From contig CAJTRW010000034.1 in NCBI GenBank assembly GCA_910578765.1, forward strand, positions 1 to 18,732: 18,732 nt of DNA. The letters run 5' to 3'. The stretch comes from an uncultured Christensenella sp. GTDB taxonomy: Bacteria; Bacillota; Clostridia; Christensenellales; Borkfalkiaceae. Position 1 is the stretch's first letter; every line of letters begins with the position of its first letter. This document shows positions 6,568 to 13,398 of the stretch, piece after piece. A program made the position numbers and the translations under genes. Under the pieces are notes generated by a model. That model did no database searches and was not told where the DNA came from. It was given only the letters and a program-made list of their open reading frames with translations.

Positions 6568-8287
6568 TTTTTATATAATCACAAATATCTTTTAGGTTTA
6601 TCCCGTAATCGCGCATAAGCTCGTCTACGCTTCCCTGTGGAATAAATTCGTCGCTATATGCAAAATTTTTGATTAGCCTTTTGCTTTCGCAAAAATAAGT
6701 ATCTACAAGCGAACCGAACCCGCCTAAAAGAGCGTTATCCTCAAGTGTTACGATAAGCCCGCATTCCAATTTATCAAGCAATTCGGTATCAAGCGGCTTA
6801 ACAAAACGCGCGTTTATTACGCCTACTTCCGTTCCGGACTCGGAAAGCAACCGCTCCGCAGCAAGCGCCAAATTAATCATGCGTTCTCCGCAGGCAATAA
6901 TTACCGCCTTATCTTCCGGCGCTTTGAGAATTTCCCACTTACCCCGTTCGATTTTTTCGTGTCGTTCGAAAATATGTTTGCCTTCCCTCGGGTAACGTAT
7001 TGCCAACGGACCGTCAAACCCGACGCTGAAGCGCAGCATATCCTTAAATTCTTCTATGTCTTTGGGGACGGCAATCGTAAGATTTGGCACAAAACTCAAA
7101 AACGATAAATCGAAAACACCCTGGTGCGTTTCACCGTCAGAGCCGGATATACCAGCTCTGTCGATACACAGTGTCACAGGTAGTTTCTGACTGCAAATAT
7201 CTATCAGTATTTCGTCAAACGAACGTTGCAAAAACGTCGAATATACGGCATAATAAGGCTTTAAGCCCTGCGTCGCCATTGCCGAACAAAGTATTGTAGC
7301 ATGTTCCTCGCAAATACCGACGTCTACCGAGCGGTCGGGAAACTTTTCAAAAAATTTCCCCAGACCGAGACTTGTAGTCATAGCCGCCGTTACCGCGATT
7401 ATTCTTTCGTCCTTTTCCGCCAATTCGCTGAGCGTATCGCCAAACACTTGCGAATATTCGTCGGAAATCTGCTTCGAAGAAGAAATGGATATCCCGTGCG
7501 TAGCTTCGGGATTTTCTTCGCAGAAGGAATACCCTTTACCTTTCTTAGTTGCCACATGCAGTATAACGGATTGGGTTTCGAGTTTAAGCTTTGCCTCCCG
7601 AAGCTTTTCAATCATTTCAGACAGGTTGTTGCCGTCGTATACTCCGTCATACGCGAAGCCGAAACGGTTGAAAATATTTGCGTGTTTTTCACGCTTCTCC
7701 TTCTGCTCGCTGCTTTTGCTTAAAAATTCGAGATAGTTATGCATACTTCCGACAGTTGGCGCTATCGACATACCGTTATCGTTCAAAATCAGAAGTATCC
7801 TTGTATTTAAAAGCCTTAAACTGTTGAAAGCTTCGTAAACGAGGCCGTTATTAAAAGAGCCGTCGCCTATAATCGCTATAACTTTATAATTTTCATTTTT
7901 TACGTCGCGTGCTTTTGCTAAACCCAAAGCCGCGGAAACGGAAGTCCCTGCATGCCCCGTATTGTAACAGTCGTAAACGCTTTCCTCTCTTTTGGGGAAA
8001 CCAGAAAGACCGTTCCTTTTCCTGAGAGTGTCGAACTTACCGTATCTACCCGATAAAAGCTTATGCGTATAGCACTGGTGCCCGACGTCGAATATTATTT
8101 TATCTTCCGGGAAATCGAATACATAATGCAAAGCGACGGTAAGCTCTACCATTCCCAAATTGGAAGACAGATGACCGCCGTTTTTATAAACCGTAGATAT
8201 AATTTTTTGCCGAGCCTCCTCGCAAAGTTCGGAAAGCTGCGGCAAAGTCATTTTTTTTATTCGGTTATCCGTTAAATTTTCAAGCAT
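6554..8287 (-). CDS. dxs: 1-deoxy-D-xylulose-5-phosphate synthase (compact form)
   Basis: This thiamine-diphosphate enzyme condenses pyruvate with glyceraldehyde-3-phosphate, the first step of the MEP isoprenoid pathway. Visible motifs are GHLSSNLG at 38-45, GHAGTS at 111-116, the ThDP/metal motif GDG (141-143) to NDN (169-171), HVATKKGKGY at 244-253, catalytic Glu328 in EEHA, DRAG at 376-379 and THQG at 387-390, then a transketolase C-domain. At 577 residues it is shorter than the usual 620-640: between VGSMHNYL (179-186) and FNRFGF (206-211) only about 20 residues remain where most homologues have a flexible segment of about 60-70. A Shine-Dalgarno AAGGA precedes the ATG, which overlaps the oapA stop by one base. 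Confidence 0.97.
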   Translation of the reverse strand: MLENLTDNRIKKMTLPQLSELCEEARQKIISTVYKNGGHLSSNLGMVELTVALHYVFDFPEDKIIFDVGHQCYTHKLLSGRYGKFDTLRKRNGLSGFPKREESVYDCYNTGHAGTSVSAALGLAKARDVKNENYKVIAIIGDGSFNNGLVYEAFNSLRLLNTRILLILNDNGMSIAPTVGSMHNYLEFLSKSSEQKEKREKHANIFNRFGFAYDGVYDGNNLSEMIEKLREAKLKLETQSVILHVATKKGKGYSFCEENPEATHGISISSSKQISDEYSQVFGDTLSELAEKDERIIAVTAAMTTSLGLGKFFEKFPDRSVDVGICEEHATILCSAMATQGLKPYYAVYSTFLQRSFDEILIDICSQKLPVTLCIDRAGISGSDGETHQGVFDLSFLSFVPNLTIAVPKDIEEFKDMLRFSVGFDGPLAIRYPREGKHIFERHEKIERGKWEILKAPEDKAVIIACGERMINLALAAERLLSESGTEVGVINARFVKPLDTELLDKLECGLIVTLEDNALLGGFGSLVDTYFCESKRLIKNFAYSDEFIPQGSVDELMRDYGINLKDICDYIKNACG

Positions 8288-8886
8288 TATTTTTCCTTTT
8301 TAAAGAACGTCGTAAATTTTGCAAAACCGAAAACGATTTGTTTATTGTACTTAATGGCAAAGTGCTTGAATATTGCTTTTCCCCCGACCGTAAGGGCGCC
8401 TATTACCGCGCTTACGCCGATTGAAGCTATTAATTCTATAGTTTTTCCGCCAGAAGCCGCGATATATACGACAAGCGCCGTTCCCGCCGCACCGCTGACT
8501 ATTCCGCAAATATCGCCGATTATATCGGCAAAAATGCTTCCCAACTTTGTGGCATTGCGGCAAAATGCAACGGCGCGTTTTGCACCTTTGATTTTGTTGG
8601 ACGCCATTGCGTGAAACGCTTCGGGGTTGCAGGTAATAATTGCGTTAGCCAAAAGGTCGCATCCGATATTGAGAACCAGAAGCACAACGAGAACGATTAC
8701 GCAAATATATACCGGACTGCCCTTAATGGAAACTTCCGTAAGAAAACTGAAAACAACCGTCAAAGCAAACGATATAGCGAGTACGCTTAATCCCCATGCC
8801 AACCAGCCGGGCATTCTTTTACGGTTCTTCTTTTTTTTGTTTTTTACTTCTTTACTTAAACTTTCGTCTGTGTTGTCTTTGTCCAT
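8287..8886 (-). CDS. oapA: OapA-like OLE RNA-associated membrane protein
   Basis: This 199-residue membrane protein has a highly basic N-terminus (KKKKNRKR, 17-24), predicted membrane segments at about 28-50, 57-80, 121-143 and 149-168, and a basic C-terminus ending FFKKEK. A central soluble stretch (about 81-120) is rich in Lys/Arg and leads into ADIIGDICGIVSGAAGTA. The gene lies between a large structured RNA and dxs, exactly where oapA sits in OLE-containing Firmicutes, where the protein binds OLE RNA and anchors it to the membrane. Function here is inferred from size, topology and context; no database search was possible. The ATG has no clear Shine-Dalgarno and lies 22 nt after a terminator-like hairpin, so its expression may be set by readthrough. 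The TAA overlaps the dxs ATG by one base, indicating coupling. Confidence 0.8.
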   Translation of the reverse strand: MDKDNTDESLSKEVKNKKKKNRKRMPGWLAWGLSVLAISFALTVVFSFLTEVSIKGSPVYICVIVLVVLLVLNIGCDLLANAIITCNPEAFHAMASNKIKGAKRAVAFCRNATKLGSIFADIIGDICGIVSGAAGTALVVYIAASGGKTIELIASIGVSAVIGALTVGGKAIFKHFAIKYNKQIVFGFAKFTTFFKKEK

Positions 8887-8899
8887 AATATTTCAAATT

Positions 8900-8931
8900 A
8901 AAAATAATACGCACAGTCATCGGCGTGCGTA
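8900..8931 (-). terminator. Terminator-like hairpin between OLE RNA and oapA
   Basis: On the - strand TACGCAC (8931-8925) pairs with GTGCGTA (8914-8908) around a 10-nt loop and is followed by a U-rich stretch TTATTTTT (8907-8900). This follows directly on the OLE closing helix and a T7 tract. It would end most OLE transcripts while letting some polymerase continue into oapA-dxs-tlyA. Confidence 0.6.
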
Positions 8932-8937
8932 AAAAAA

Positions 8938-9500
8938 TAATATAGTGGTTTATATTAAATAAACTTTGCGGCTTAAGGTTCGGTAGGATTTCCCCCGATC
9001 TCACTTTCCGTCGCCGAAAAAGCAGTTTCCTTTTAAGAGACCGGAAGCACAAGTGCATAACCGAATCGCCACTGAGTCCACACCGTAATCTCTAATATAA
9101 AAACAGTCTAGAAGCTTTCCTTAACAATTCCAACCAAGCTTATCCTCTTTTGCAAAATCAATTTCAAGCAGCAATAACCGGTAAACGTTTGGCCGAACGC
9201 GTGCCGGTGTAAAATCTGCTATCCGCTGTTTTCACTCAAGGCAGGCTACTCTGTACCAAGCTTTCGCCTGATAGCAGGTTTATACCGACGGAATTCAGTT
9301 CCCGTCGGCCTCCACGGTAAATGGGTTAGGCTGCGGTATGCCGTTACCAAGCTCCCATAAACCTTTACTCCCAGCATTCACCCACTTTTGGCAAAAGCAA
9401 GCAAACACCAGAAACTTCATCGATATGCCCTTTGACGGTATTTTACCCCCGCCTTCGCATCGATAGGAATTGACTAGAATACTGCACCACTATATCAATG
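8938..9500 (-). ncRNA. ole: OLE RNA (ornate large extremophilic RNA)
   Basis: This stretch of about 560 nt has no plausible gene and is more G+C-rich and far more structured than its flanks. Its ends pair: ATATAGTGGT (9495-9486 on -) with ACCACTATAT (8949-8940), perfect over 10 bp and extendable by a G-U and U-A pair. Internal helices seen by eye: 9467-9460 with 9428-9419 (ATCGATGC, 2-nt bulge), CCGACGG 9308-9302 with 9291-9285, CTGCTAT 9277-9271 with 9222-9216 enclosing CAGGC 9270-9266 with 9246-9242, a GCA-CUUG-UGC hairpin near 9055, and an 8-bp helix CCGGTCTC/GAGATCGG near the 3' end containing a GCGA-capped hairpin. It lies between ispA and oapA-dxs, the known OLE position. RNase P (no GAGGAAAGTCC) and tmRNA (no tag frame or CCA end) were excluded. 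Exact ends are inferred from the promoter and the closing helix. Confidence 0.85.
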
Positions 9501-9506
9501 ACAATG

Positions 9507-9535
9507 ATTATAGCATAATTTATAAAGCATGTCAA
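9507..9535 (-). promoter_or_regulatory. Consensus sigma-A promoter of OLE RNA
   Basis: On the - strand TTGACA (9535-9530) and TATAAT (9512-9507) are exact consensus hexamers separated by exactly 17 bp. An A/T-rich stretch inside the last codons of ispA could act as an UP element. The predicted start near 9500 is just outside the terminal OLE helix. It is the strongest promoter in the window, pointing to high, constitutive OLE synthesis independent of the upstream operon. Confidence 0.93.
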
Positions 9536-9541
9536 GATAAT

Positions 9542-10417
9542 TCAATATATTCTTTGCCGTATAAAATTTGTCAGTTCTTTAAGAAATCGGGTATCGCCCT
9601 TTATTCCTTCCAGAACGCGCGTACATTTATCGGCAATAACGTCTGCCTTAACTTTACTTTTTTCAATACCGTACAGCTTTACGCACGTATATTTCCCTTC
9701 GGCTTTATCCTTGCCTATGCTTTTACCGAGTACGTCAAAATTGCCTTCTACGTCCAGTATATCGTCCGTCAGTTGAAAAAGAATACCCGTTTCTCGTCCG
9801 AAAACTTTCAATTCCGAAAAATACTTTCCGCAGCAAAGTATACTCGGCGTTAAAACAGCGGCAAGAACAAGTTTTGCCGTCTTGTTTTCATAAATGAAAT
9901 CCAATGTATTTTCATCTGGATCTTCGTCGTTTTCGTGCGTAAGATCAGCCGACTGACCGGCAATCATGCCGTAAATACCGGCACAATCGCAAATATTTTT
10001 CGCCGCAGATACGTATTCACCGCCGTTGCGACATTCGTCTATGAGTAGCGAATACGCTGTATTTAAGAGGGCGTCGCCTGCAAGCACGGCATTGCCTTGA
10101 CCGAAAACTTTATGGTTAGACGGTTTACCGCGTCTGAAATCGTCGTTATCCATTTCAGGCAAATCGTCATGAATTAGAGAATACGTATGAATAAGCTCCA
10201 AAGCAAGCGCAAAATTTTCAATTTTACCCTCATCGAGTCCGAGCACGTTGCTTACCGCATACATTAGTACGGGTCTGATTCGCTTACCGCCTAAATTCAG
10301 GCTATACTTCATGCTCTCGGCAAGAATATCCGGTTTGCATGTAATATTATTGCAAAATTCGCTTAACCGTTTTTCAAAAGCGCTTTTGTACTGCGAATAT
10401 TTTTCTTCGAAAGTCAA
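9542..10417 (-). CDS. ispA: Polyprenyl (farnesyl/geranyl) diphosphate synthase
   Basis: This enzyme joins isopentenyl units to an allylic diphosphate to make farnesyl diphosphate. I place the start at a TTG at 10417, because AAGGAG at 10429-10424 lies 6 nt upstream; this gives 291 residues, typical of IspA. The TTG overlaps the folD TGA (TTGA, 4 nt). Motifs: GGKRIRP at 43-49, first Asp-rich motif DDLPEMD at 84-90 preceded by HTYSLIH as in farnesyl synthases, GQSADL at 154-159, second Asp-rich motif DDILD at 218-222 and GKDKAEGKYT at 235-244. Its stop is only 6 nt from the OLE -35 box. The xseA/xseB genes usually sitting between folD and ispA are absent. Confidence 0.96.
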   Translation of the reverse strand: MTFEEKYSQYKSAFEKRLSEFCNNITCKPDILAESMKYSLNLGGKRIRPVLMYAVSNVLGLDEGKIENFALALELIHTYSLIHDDLPEMDNDDFRRGKPSNHKVFGQGNAVLAGDALLNTAYSLLIDECRNGGEYVSAAKNICDCAGIYGMIAGQSADLTHENDEDPDENTLDFIYENKTAKLVLAAVLTPSILCCGKYFSELKVFGRETGILFQLTDDILDVEGNFDVLGKSIGKDKAEGKYTCVKLYGIEKSKVKADVIADKCTRVLEGIKGDTRFLKELTNFIRQRIY

Positions 10418-11262
10418 TTTCCGCTCCTTATAGCCGCATTGTAAGTATTGTACATCAACATAGTTATAGTCATAGGTCCTACGCCTCCCGGCACGGGAGT
10501 TATGTAAGAACATTTATCTTTTACGTTTTCGAAGTCAACGTCGCCACACATTTTTCCGTTTTCGTCTCTGTTAATCCCCACGTCGATGACTACGGCATCT
10601 TGCTTAACCATATCCGCGGTAACGAATTTCGCTTTTCCGACGGCGGCTATCAATATGTCCGCTTCACGGCATATTTCTTTTAGTCCGCGCGTCTTACTGT
10701 GGCAAACCGTAACTGTCGCATCGGCATTCAAAAGCAACATAGACATCGGTTTTCCGACAATTTCGGAACGACCGAGTATCACCGCCCGTTTACCTTTAAC
10801 GTCGATCTTCTCGCTTTCCAGCATCTTTATTACTCCGTAGGGCGTACAGGCAACCGAGCACTCCTCGTTTAAACACAGCTTTCCGATATTTTCAGCGGAA
10901 AACCCGTCTACGTCTTTACCGACCGGAATAAGTTCCAAAACTTTTTTTGCGTTTATATGAGAAGGTAACGGCAACTGAACCAATATACCGTGGATTTTAT
11001 TATTATCCGCCAGGGAGGTAACCAACTCCTCAACGTCTTTCTGCGCCGTTTGTTCGGGAAGATAATAAACCGAAGATTTTATACCTACTTCTTCGCACGC
11101 TTTAATTTTATTTCTGACGTACACGGCAGATGCGGGGTCTTCCCCCACAAGTATGACCGCAAGTCCGATTTCACCGCGTTCCTTTATGTATTCCCCTATT
11201 CTATTTTTAAGGTTTAGCCTGAGCTCCGACGCTAATTTTTTACCGTCTATAATTTTATACAT
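10414..11262 (-). CDS. folD: Bifunctional methylenetetrahydrofolate dehydrogenase/cyclohydrolase FolD
   Basis: FolD interconverts 5,10-methylene-, methenyl- and 10-formyl-tetrahydrofolate using NADP. The ATG at 11262 has an AGGA 7-8 nt upstream and gives 282 residues, matching the family; a TTG at 11277 would add five unlikely residues. Visible motifs are the substrate-site YVRNKIKAC (48-56, catalytic Lys52), GILVQLPLP, DVDGF, ACTPYGV, the Rossmann segment GRSEIVGKPMSMLL, VCHSKT and the C-terminal TPVPGGVGPMTITML. The start overlaps the nusB stop by 8 nt and the stop overlaps the ispA start by 4 nt, so nusB-folD-ispA is one tightly coupled unit. Confidence 0.97.
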   Translation of the reverse strand: MYKIIDGKKLASELRLNLKNRIGEYIKERGEIGLAVILVGEDPASAVYVRNKIKACEEVGIKSSVYYLPEQTAQKDVEELVTSLADNNKIHGILVQLPLPSHINAKKVLELIPVGKDVDGFSAENIGKLCLNEECSVACTPYGVIKMLESEKIDVKGKRAVILGRSEIVGKPMSMLLLNADATVTVCHSKTRGLKEICREADILIAAVGKAKFVTADMVKQDAVVIDVGINRDENGKMCGDVDFENVKDKCSYITPVPGGVGPMTITMLMYNTYNAAIRSGN

Positions 11263-11656
11263 TTTTATTCCTGACAATTTCCGAAAGTATTCCGCTTATA
11301 AAGGACGCGCTCTTTTGCGACGAATATTTCGAGGCGATATTAGCCGCCTCGTTTATGGAAACAATATCCGGTATGTCTTCCTCATACAAAATTTCCGCAA
11401 GCGCGATAAAAAGAATACTTATATCGGCAGGGAAAATACGTGACTCGGGAAAAGCAACGGAACGTTTGTCCACTGTTTCGGAAAACTCGTCCATATGTTT
11501 TTCGACCGTCATAAGTATACGGTCCAGGTAATCTAAATCTTCCGTGCTTAAATTTTCTTTTTTTGCAAGCGCGGATTTCAAGCCGTTGTCTATCGTATCG
11601 GTAAAGCGCGACGCGAAAATTACCTCAAACGCAACTTCCCTTGCTGTTGATCTCAT
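11255..11656 (-). CDS. nusB: Transcription antitermination factor NusB
   Basis: NusB, with NusE (S10), binds boxA RNA to build antitermination complexes on rRNA operons. The protein has 133 residues, the usual size. It is all-helical with the conserved N-terminus MRSTAREVAFEVIF, the SILFIALAEILYEEDIPDIVSINEAANIASKYSS region and a C-terminal ASFISGILSEIV typical of the fold. Shine-Dalgarno AAGGA lies just upstream of the ATG. It follows the Asp23-family gene and overlaps folD by 8 nt, matching Bacillus yqhY-nusB-folD. Confidence 0.96.
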   Translation of the reverse strand: MRSTAREVAFEVIFASRFTDTIDNGLKSALAKKENLSTEDLDYLDRILMTVEKHMDEFSETVDKRSVAFPESRIFPADISILFIALAEILYEEDIPDIVSINEAANIASKYSSQKSASFISGILSEIVRNKNV

Positions 11657-11695
11657 AATTATCCTTCCTAACTGTAAATGTACGGAAATACAAAT

Positions 11696-11720
11696 ATTCC
11701 CTTAAAAGATTTAAGGGAAT
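11696..11720 (-). terminator. Hairpin between the Asp23 gene and nusB, weak terminator or attenuator
   Basis: A perfect 11-bp stem ATTCCCTTAAA (11696-11706) / TTTAAGGGAAT (11710-11720) has a 3-nt loop. On the - strand it is followed by ATTTGTATTTCC, U-rich but broken. I see no obvious promoter between it and nusB, so it probably dampens rather than stops transcription, or acts as an RNA-stability element. Confidence 0.5.
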
Positions 11721-11731
11721 AAGCGTAATAT

Positions 11732-12067
11732 TTACAATGCCGAATTTTCGGGGAAATTTACGTCCTGAATATGGACGTCTACCTTAGCCACCTTATATTT
11801 CGTCATCGACTCGACGTTGTGCTTTATTGATTGCTGAATTCTGAACGCAAGGGACGGAACGTTATAATTACTGTCCACCTTGACGCTTATATCGGCAATT
11901 ATACCTTGTTTTTCGAAATTGAGTTTCACACCCTTGTTCTTTGCATTTAGCAGAGTAACTCCGTCAACTTCGCTTATTGCCAATGCAACAATTCCGCTGA
12001 CTATGCCGGAATTATATGTTACTTTACCTTTTTGCGTGGAAGTCGGGTCGTGTCTTATATGTGCCAT
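11732..12067 (-). CDS. yqhY: Asp23/Gls24 family protein (YqhY-like)
   Basis: This is a 111-residue cytoplasmic protein of the Asp23/Gls24 (DUF322) family. In Bacillus the YqhY member is linked to control of acetyl-CoA carboxylase/lipid metabolism, but the biochemical role is not settled. The start is the ATG at 12067, with AAGGAG 6 nt upstream; an in-frame ATG at 12097 is upstream of the Shine-Dalgarno and is rejected. Seen in the sequence: GKVTYNSGIVSGIVALAISE (the family N-terminal strand and helix), a central VDGVTLL, and the C-terminal YNVPSLAFRIQQSIKHNVE and KVDVHIQDVNF. It is the first gene of the yqhY-nusB-folD-ispA unit and has its own promoter after spoIIIAH. Confidence 0.93.
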   Translation of the reverse strand: MAHIRHDPTSTQKGKVTYNSGIVSGIVALAISEVDGVTLLNAKNKGVKLNFEKQGIIADISVKVDSNYNVPSLAFRIQQSIKHNVESMTKYKVAKVDVHIQDVNFPENSAL

Positions 12068-12085
12068 AAATAACTCCTTATCGTT

Positions 12086-12114
12086 AGTATAACACATTTA
12101 TTTTAAATTTGCAA
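12086..12114 (-). promoter_or_regulatory. Extended -10 sigma-A promoter of yqhY-nusB-folD-ispA
   Basis: On the - strand TTGCAA (12114-12109) is followed, after exactly 17 bp, by TATACT (12091-12086), with TGT immediately before it forming an extended -10. The predicted start near 12079 lies at the AAGGAG Shine-Dalgarno, so the leader would be only about 12 nt. It separates vegetative genes from the sporulation operon upstream. Confidence 0.75.
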
Positions 12115-12121
12115 CTAAATA

Positions 12122-12607
12122 TTAAATTTGAGAATACACGGGCATGATAATTATATTTTCGGGAATTATGCCCGCCTCGTCTTTAAGACAGTGATAAATC
12201 GACAGCGCCGTGTTTATATCCAACTCGTTGGAATTAATGAATACGTTTACGTTATCGGAATCAACCCCTATCGATACGACGGCGTCGGAAAAGCCTTTGG
12301 ACTTAATCATGGTTTCAAGCACAAGCTCTTTTTCCATTATTTCAACTATCTTTATTTTGAGGTTGACGGCTTCCTTATACTTTTCGTCGTTTGCGTCGTA
12401 AAGCGCAATTACGCTGTCAAGCTGAACAAGCTCTTCGCTTCTCGTCGTTGTTCTTTCGGAACGGTATGTAGTGAAGTAGTTTGACGTAGCTATCGCGGAA
12501 TCGCCTTTGGCGGTCTTGGTTCTTGCAAGCACTACGTTGAGCACTGCCGTAAGCGCAAGTAAAAGTACGAGTGATGACATTACGATGATTTTTTTCTTTT
12601 TTGACAT
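12122..12607 (-). CDS. spoIIIAH: Stage III sporulation protein AH
   Basis: SpoIIIAH is the mother-cell partner that binds forespore SpoIIQ and forms part of the ring channel spanning the two engulfing membranes. The protein has 161 residues, shorter than the Bacillus 218. A basic N-terminus (SKKKK) is followed by one membrane helix (about 7-29), a short linker containing the RSERTTTRSEE segment, and the YscJ/FliF-like ring-building domain (about 60-158) with IVEIMEKELVLETMIKSKGF and DAVVSIGVDSDNVNVFI. Shine-Dalgarno AAGGAG lies about 6 nt upstream. It starts 10 nt after spoIIIAG. No clear terminator follows, only the next operon's promoter. Confidence 0.95.
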   Translation of the reverse strand: MSKKKKIIVMSSLVLLLALTAVLNVVLARTKTAKGDSAIATSNYFTTYRSERTTTRSEELVQLDSVIALYDANDEKYKEAVNLKIKIVEIMEKELVLETMIKSKGFSDAVVSIGVDSDNVNVFINSNELDINTALSIYHCLKDEAGIIPENIIIMPVYSQI

Positions 12608-12617
12608 AAATTTCTCC

Positions 12618-12980
12618 TTAAACAGTCATTGAATAAATTGCTATTATATCTTTGTTTATTTTTAAAGCCGTGGAAACAGCATTGAGTATATTGCTTCTCG
12701 TCATAATATTGTCCGCCCCTTGGCAAACAATTACCACACCGAGAATTTGTCCGTCAGACTCGTTAATCATAACGTCGGTATTCCCCACTCCGTCTATATT
12801 GCTTAAAATACCGGTAAGTTTAATCTCCGTTGCACTTTTGGGTGCTGAAGACGCGTCAATAGACGAAGACGGTTTTTTCAGTTTGTCAATTAAATATACG
12901 GCGCCGATAAGTATAACGATAAGTACGACAACAATGATTATTTTTTTATTTTCTTTCACGTAATCAAGAACTTTTCGCAT
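12618..12980 (-). CDS. spoIIIAG: Stage III sporulation protein AG, minimal form
   Basis: SpoIIIAG forms a large oligomeric ring in the mother-cell part of the feeding-tube channel. This version has only 120 residues against about 229 in Bacillus. It has one membrane helix (about 13-32), a Ser/Pro-rich linker (33-50) and a ring-building domain (52-118) with LTGILSNIDGVGNTDVMI and GVVIVCQGADNI, the family signatures. Between Met71 and Gly81 only about ten residues remain, whereas Bacillus SpoIIIAG carries a long inserted beta-rich triangle here. It overlaps spoIIIAF by 17 nt. Family membership is clear from motifs and from its position between AF and AH. Confidence 0.93.
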   Translation of the reverse strand: MRKVLDYVKENKKIIIVVVLIVILIGAVYLIDKLKKPSSSIDASSAPKSATEIKLTGILSNIDGVGNTDVMINESDGQILGVVIVCQGADNIMTRSNILNAVSTALKINKDIIAIYSMTV

Positions 12981-13398
12981 ATACTGTTATATTTATATAT
13001 CCCTTTTCCTGCAAATATGCGTAAATTTTATCAATACTTTCGTTTTTTTGCGAATTAACTTCTACAGTGACGCCGTTTACCTTAAATTCACCGTTATCGA
13101 ACTTAATATCCACAACACAGTCGCAGGTCTCAGAAAGCTTTTCGGCGATAAGCTTTTCAAGCTGTTCGCTCTGATTATCGGAATAAACCTTACAAATAAA
13201 TTCGTAATCGTAAAGCGGCTCGTTTACCGTTGAAGATTTTATTTTAAATATACCGGTTATAGGTTGAATAAGAACGAAAATGCAGGCCAGTCTCATTACG
13301 AAAACAATGCTTTTATTAAGTTTACCTTCGGGTATCAACAAAGAAACTATAACGGATAAAAATATTACGCCGGCGGCGGTCAATAAATAAGTTTTCAT
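12964..13398 (-). CDS. spoIIIAF: Stage III sporulation protein AF
   Basis: This is a membrane component of the SpoIIIA channel. It has 144 residues (Bacillus about 206) with two N-terminal membrane helices (about 4-22 and 29-51, containing the conserved RLACIFVLIQPI) and a soluble ring-building-like domain with FKVNGVTVEVN near the C-terminus. The ATG overlaps the spoIIIAE stop by 4 nt (ATGA) and the 3' end overlaps spoIIIAG by 17 nt. The family is poorly conserved in sequence, so part of the confidence rests on operon position. Confidence 0.92.
   Translation of the reverse strand: MKTYLLTAAGVIFLSVIVSLLIPEGKLNKSIVFVMRLACIFVLIQPITGIFKIKSSTVNEPLYDYEFICKVYSDNQSEQLEKLIAEKLSETCDCVVDIKFDNGEFKVNGVTVEVNSQKNESIDKIYAYLQEKGYINITVYAKSS

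Noticed and set aside
8852..9058. - strand 68-codon reading frame in the OLE 3' part
   Set aside because: Overlaps the structured RNA and the start of oapA, arginine/lysine-rich random-looking product, no ribosome binding site.
8938..9500. RNase P RNA, tmRNA or group II intron in the gene-free region
   Set aside because: No GAGGAAAGTCC-type P4 element, no tmRNA tag reading frame or TTCRANNC plus CCA end, no intron domain V-like hairpin or linked reverse transcriptase. OLE fits position and structure better.
9470..9853. + strand reading frame of 127 codons across ispA and the OLE promoter
   Set aside because: It is antisense to the strongly supported ispA gene and the OLE promoter, has no Shine-Dalgarno and no recognisable domain.
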